From the IMG/VR virus record IMGVR_UViG_3300005832_000153, positions 1-21,017 of that record: DNA of 21,017 nucleotides, one strand, 5' to 3'. Numbering within the stretch: the stretch's first letter is position 1; each line of letters begins with the position of its first letter. The notes under the pieces were generated by a model that saw only the letters and a list, made by a program, of their open reading frames with translations, had not been told where the DNA came from and did not search any database. Made by a program: the position numbers and the translations under genes. Shown here one piece after another: positions 18,946 through 21,017 of this stretch. Source of the DNA: a virus.

Positions 18946-20505
18946 ATGGCAAGCTTCCGAAGAAAAATAATAGATAATACGATAGAAAAAAGAATTGTGA
19001 CCGGAGCTATTGTTGATGATGAATATCTTTTATTTTTAAAAAGACTTTACAATAAAAAGTATTTTAAAATATCTTTCGCAAATACTGTTTTGAAATGGGT
19101 GTTCAATTATTATTCTAAATACAATAGAGCACCGAGGGCAGAAATAGAGGAGTTATATAGAGAGAATAAAAGAAGTTTAAAAAAGTCTGAAGCTGATATA
19201 GTTAAAGAATTTCTTTATAAACTTTCTAAACAACATGAACAGGAGCAGGTATTCAATAGAGAATACCTGCTTGATCAAACAAAGAAATATTTTAAAGAAA
19301 GAAGTTTAAAATTATTATTTACTGAAGGAAAGAGTTTATTAAAAAAAGGAAACACGGATCAGGTAGAGAAGTTATTGGATAGCCATAAGCAGTCATGTCA
19401 ATTAACAACTAATTGGGTTAATCCATTAGACCCAAAATATATAAAATCAGTATACAGTAAAAAAGATCAAAGAGAATTATTTATACTACCAGGAGAATTG
19501 GGGAGGTTAATTGGGCCGTTTAGAAGAGAATGGTTTGTGGCGTACTTTGGCCCAATGAAAAGAGGAAAGACTTTTCAACTAAAAGATTTTGAAATTCTTG
19601 CCCTAACAAATAGGGCATTAGGAAAAGGATTGAAAGTAGCAAGTATAAGTTTGGAAATGCCGCATGAGGATAACTCGATGCGGACGTGGCACAGAATAAC
19701 GGGATTGCCAGAAGAAGAAAAGCAATATATAAAATATCCTGTATTCGACTGTGCGAAAAATCAAACTGGAACTTGTACTTTTAAAAAGACAAATAGTAAT
19801 AAAGGAAAATTATCTTTGTTTGATAAGAATGGAGAGAAGCTTATTTTCTCTCCAGATATGATTTATAAGCATTGTAATTATTGTAGGTTCAAAACTAATA
19901 AAAGACATAAAGGTAAATTTGAACCAACTATTTGGTGGCAGGCAAAAAAAAGATATAAGATGGAGGAGAAAGATGTTTTAAAAAAGGCAAGAAGTATAAG
20001 AAAGAAATTCGGAAATAATTTTAGGCATAGAAGTTTTCCGGCTTATACTGCTTCTTTGCAGGATATTAAGAGAGAATTAAATGATCTTGAGTATATGGAG
20101 AATTTTGTTCCCGATGTTATTTGTATTGACTATGCGGATATTTTGAAAACTTCTTTGCAAGGGAGAGATGGGTCAGATGAAATTTGGAAAGGGCTGAAGG
20201 GTATGGCTGGGGAAAGAAAGTGTTTGGTTGTTTCTGCTTCTCAAACAAATAGAAAAAGTATAGGTAAGAATAGGATAGGGCAAGTGGATGTGTCTGATGA
20301 TATACGAAAGCTTGCCCATATTGATTTAGGAATGGGTATAAATCAAAACGACATTGAAAAAGATTATGGCGTGATGAGGATAAACTTTTTAGCTTTCAGG
20401 CACAAGAAAAGTATGGAGAATTTGGAAGTCACTGTATTACAAAATTTGGATGTTGGCAATCCCCTGCTTGATAGCATGATAATTAAAGGAGGACTAAAAT
20501 TATAA
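18946..20505 (+). CDS. DnaB-like replicative helicase with four-Cys insertion
   Basis: A 519-residue protein with a RecA/DnaB-type motor. Walker A is GPMKRGKT at 202-209, Walker B VICIDYAD at 391-398, the H3-type motif 'LVVSASQTNRKS' follows, and a late basic motif 'FRHKKS' fits the H4 region. The first 140 residues are helical, comparable to the DnaB N-terminal domain. Between the Walker motifs lies an insertion of about 100 residues with C269, C277, C310 and C313, which could bind one zinc ion. Similar insertions occur in a group of phage DnaB-like helicases. It should unwind the fork and work with the primase at 15817. TGAGGT precedes the ATG. Confidence 0.85.
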   Translation: MASFRRKIIDNTIEKRIVTGAIVDDEYLLFLKRLYNKKYFKISFANTVLKWVFNYYSKYNRAPRAEIEELYRENKRSLKKSEADIVKEFLYKLSKQHEQEQVFNREYLLDQTKKYFKERSLKLLFTEGKSLLKKGNTDQVEKLLDSHKQSCQLTTNWVNPLDPKYIKSVYSKKDQRELFILPGELGRLIGPFRREWFVAYFGPMKRGKTFQLKDFEILALTNRALGKGLKVASISLEMPHEDNSMRTWHRITGLPEEEKQYIKYPVFDCAKNQTGTCTFKKTNSNKGKLSLFDKNGEKLIFSPDMIYKHCNYCRFKTNKRHKGKFEPTIWWQAKKRYKMEEKDVLKKARSIRKKFGNNFRHRSFPAYTASLQDIKRELNDLEYMENFVPDVICIDYADILKTSLQGRDGSDEIWKGLKGMAGERKCLVVSASQTNRKSIGKNRIGQVDVSDDIRKLAHIDLGMGINQNDIEKDYGVMRINFLAFRHKKSMENLEVTVLQNLDVGNPLLDSMIIKGGLKL

Positions 20506-20540
20506 ATAAAATTATATAGTTAAAATTTTTTTAAAAAAAA

Positions 20541-20570
20541 TTGCTGTTTTATTTTTTTATATGTTATAAT
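20541..20570 (+). promoter_or_regulatory. Extended -10 promoter
   Basis: TTGCTG (20541-20546), an 18-bp spacer and a perfect TATAAT (20565-20570) with TG one base before it (TGTTATAAT). The gap from the helicase stop is very AT-rich. It should drive the acidic-protein gene at 20620. No terminator is seen after the helicase gene. Confidence 0.8.
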
Positions 20571-20619
20571 AGTACTGTAGTTCTAAATTTAAACTTTTTT
20601 AATAAAGGAGATTTATTTT

Positions 20620-21017
20620 ATGGATATCAAAAAATTAAGGCTGATGGTAAAGAAAGTAAACGAGGTTAGGGAGAAAGAAGATAAAATAAAACTTCGGGGC
20701 AATGATAATTTGAAAGAGGACTTTATGCAAGCCCTGGAGGAACTTGAAGATGATGACAGGCTTGATGATGTTCCCGATGAAGTAATAGATTTTTACGAAG
20801 AGCTTGTTTCTGAAGAAGAGGAAGAAGAGGAAGAAGAGGAAGAAGAGGAAGAAGAGGAAGAAGAGGAAGAAGAGGACGAGGAAGAGGAAGAAGAGGACGA
20901 GGAAGAAGAGGACGAGGAAGAGGAAGAAGAGGAAGAAGAGGAAGAAGAGGACGAGGAAGAGGAAGAAGAGGAAGAAGAGGAAGAAGAGGACGATGAAGAG
21001 GAAGAAGAGGAAGAAGA
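20620..21017 (+). CDS. Protein with a very long Glu/Asp tract (cut by window end)
   Basis: AAAGGAG precedes the ATG at 20620, and the frame runs off the window after 132 codons. The first 64 residues are a charged, probably helical segment (DIKKLRLMVKKVNEVREKE, then ALEELEDDDRLDDVPDEVIDFYEEL). From residue 65 to the window edge, 68 consecutive codons encode only Glu or Asp, mostly GAA/GAG with scattered GAC and one GAT. The tract comes from a GAAGAAGAG-type repeat. Strongly acidic proteins can mimic DNA or bind basic proteins; whether a folded domain follows is not visible. Its own promoter suggests separate expression. Confidence 0.75.
   Translation, partial: MDIKKLRLMVKKVNEVREKEDKIKLRGNDNLKEDFMQALEELEDDDRLDDVPDEVIDFYEELVSEEEEEEEEEEEEEEEEEEEEEDEEEEEEDEEEEDEEEEEEEEEEEEDEEEEEEEEEEEEDDEEEEEEE
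20812..21017 (+). repeat. GAR-type microsatellite in coding DNA
   Basis: Only GAA, GAG, GAC and GAT codons occur from 20812 to the window edge, in nine-base patterns (GAA GAA GAG) and longer blocks including GAC GAG. The purine strand is continuous apart from the C of GAC and the T of GAT. Slippage would change length in frame. Confidence 0.93.

Overview
The window reads as part of a tailed double-stranded DNA phage (or prophage) genome from an AT-rich bacterial host. Essentially all genes are on the + strand, packed with short gaps or overlaps, and most are preceded by a strong AAAAAGGAG-type Shine-Dalgarno site, which suggests a low-GC, Firmicutes-like translation system. The host cannot be named from the sequence. 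No integrase, tRNA, CRISPR array or insertion sequence was seen.

Layout. (1) 1-4361, virion genes: the last ten codons of what is probably the major capsid protein, two small zinc-ribbon proteins, a GT4-type glycosyltransferase, a gp6-like head-tail connector, an HK97 gp10-like protein, a tail terminator-like protein and a tail tube protein, closed by an intrinsic terminator. No tape measure or baseplate genes follow. (2) 4362-5499, about 1.1 kb without a credible gene. It holds an AT-rich segment with a small foldable element, a near-consensus promoter behind A-tracts, and about 620 nt that look like a large ornate structured RNA with many local stems and a 15-bp long-range helix. It recalls the phage-associated ROOL/GOLLD giant RNAs, but the class is not assigned. 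Two overlapping hairpins and an anti-Shine-Dalgarno segment follow. (3) 5500-11673, an early-type operon of small genes. Six copies of one conserved bipartite hairpin sit directly after stop codons. The recognisable core is a Ycf46-like AAA+ ATPase with a DUF3150-like protein, a DUF1257 (Ycf35-like) protein and a DUF2997-like protein. (4) 11775-20505, replication and accessory genes: Cys-rich proteins, a tandem gene duplication, a UvsW-like SF2 helicase, a zinc-Toprim primase, a winged-helix putative replication initiator and a DnaB-like helicase carrying a four-Cys insertion. (5) 20541-21017: a new extended -10 promoter and a truncated gene whose visible 3' part encodes only Glu/Asp.

How the parts fit. 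Primase, putative initiator and DnaB-like helicase form a replication module. The initiator gene has 23-bp imperfect repeats, an A/T-rich stretch and palindromes in the linker after its winged helix, the arrangement of the lambda O-gene origin. The initiator is preceded by its own promoter and a leader in which a terminator-like hairpin interleaves with a perfect 28-bp inverted repeat, which suggests attenuation, antisense or pseudoknot control. The early operon seems to be driven by the promoter in front of the large RNA, with hairpins marking gene boundaries as RNA-processing sites, 3'-end protectors or recombination linkers. The items most likely to be new are the large RNA, the six-copy hairpin family, the initiator leader and the phage-borne Ycf46/DUF1257/DUF2997 group.
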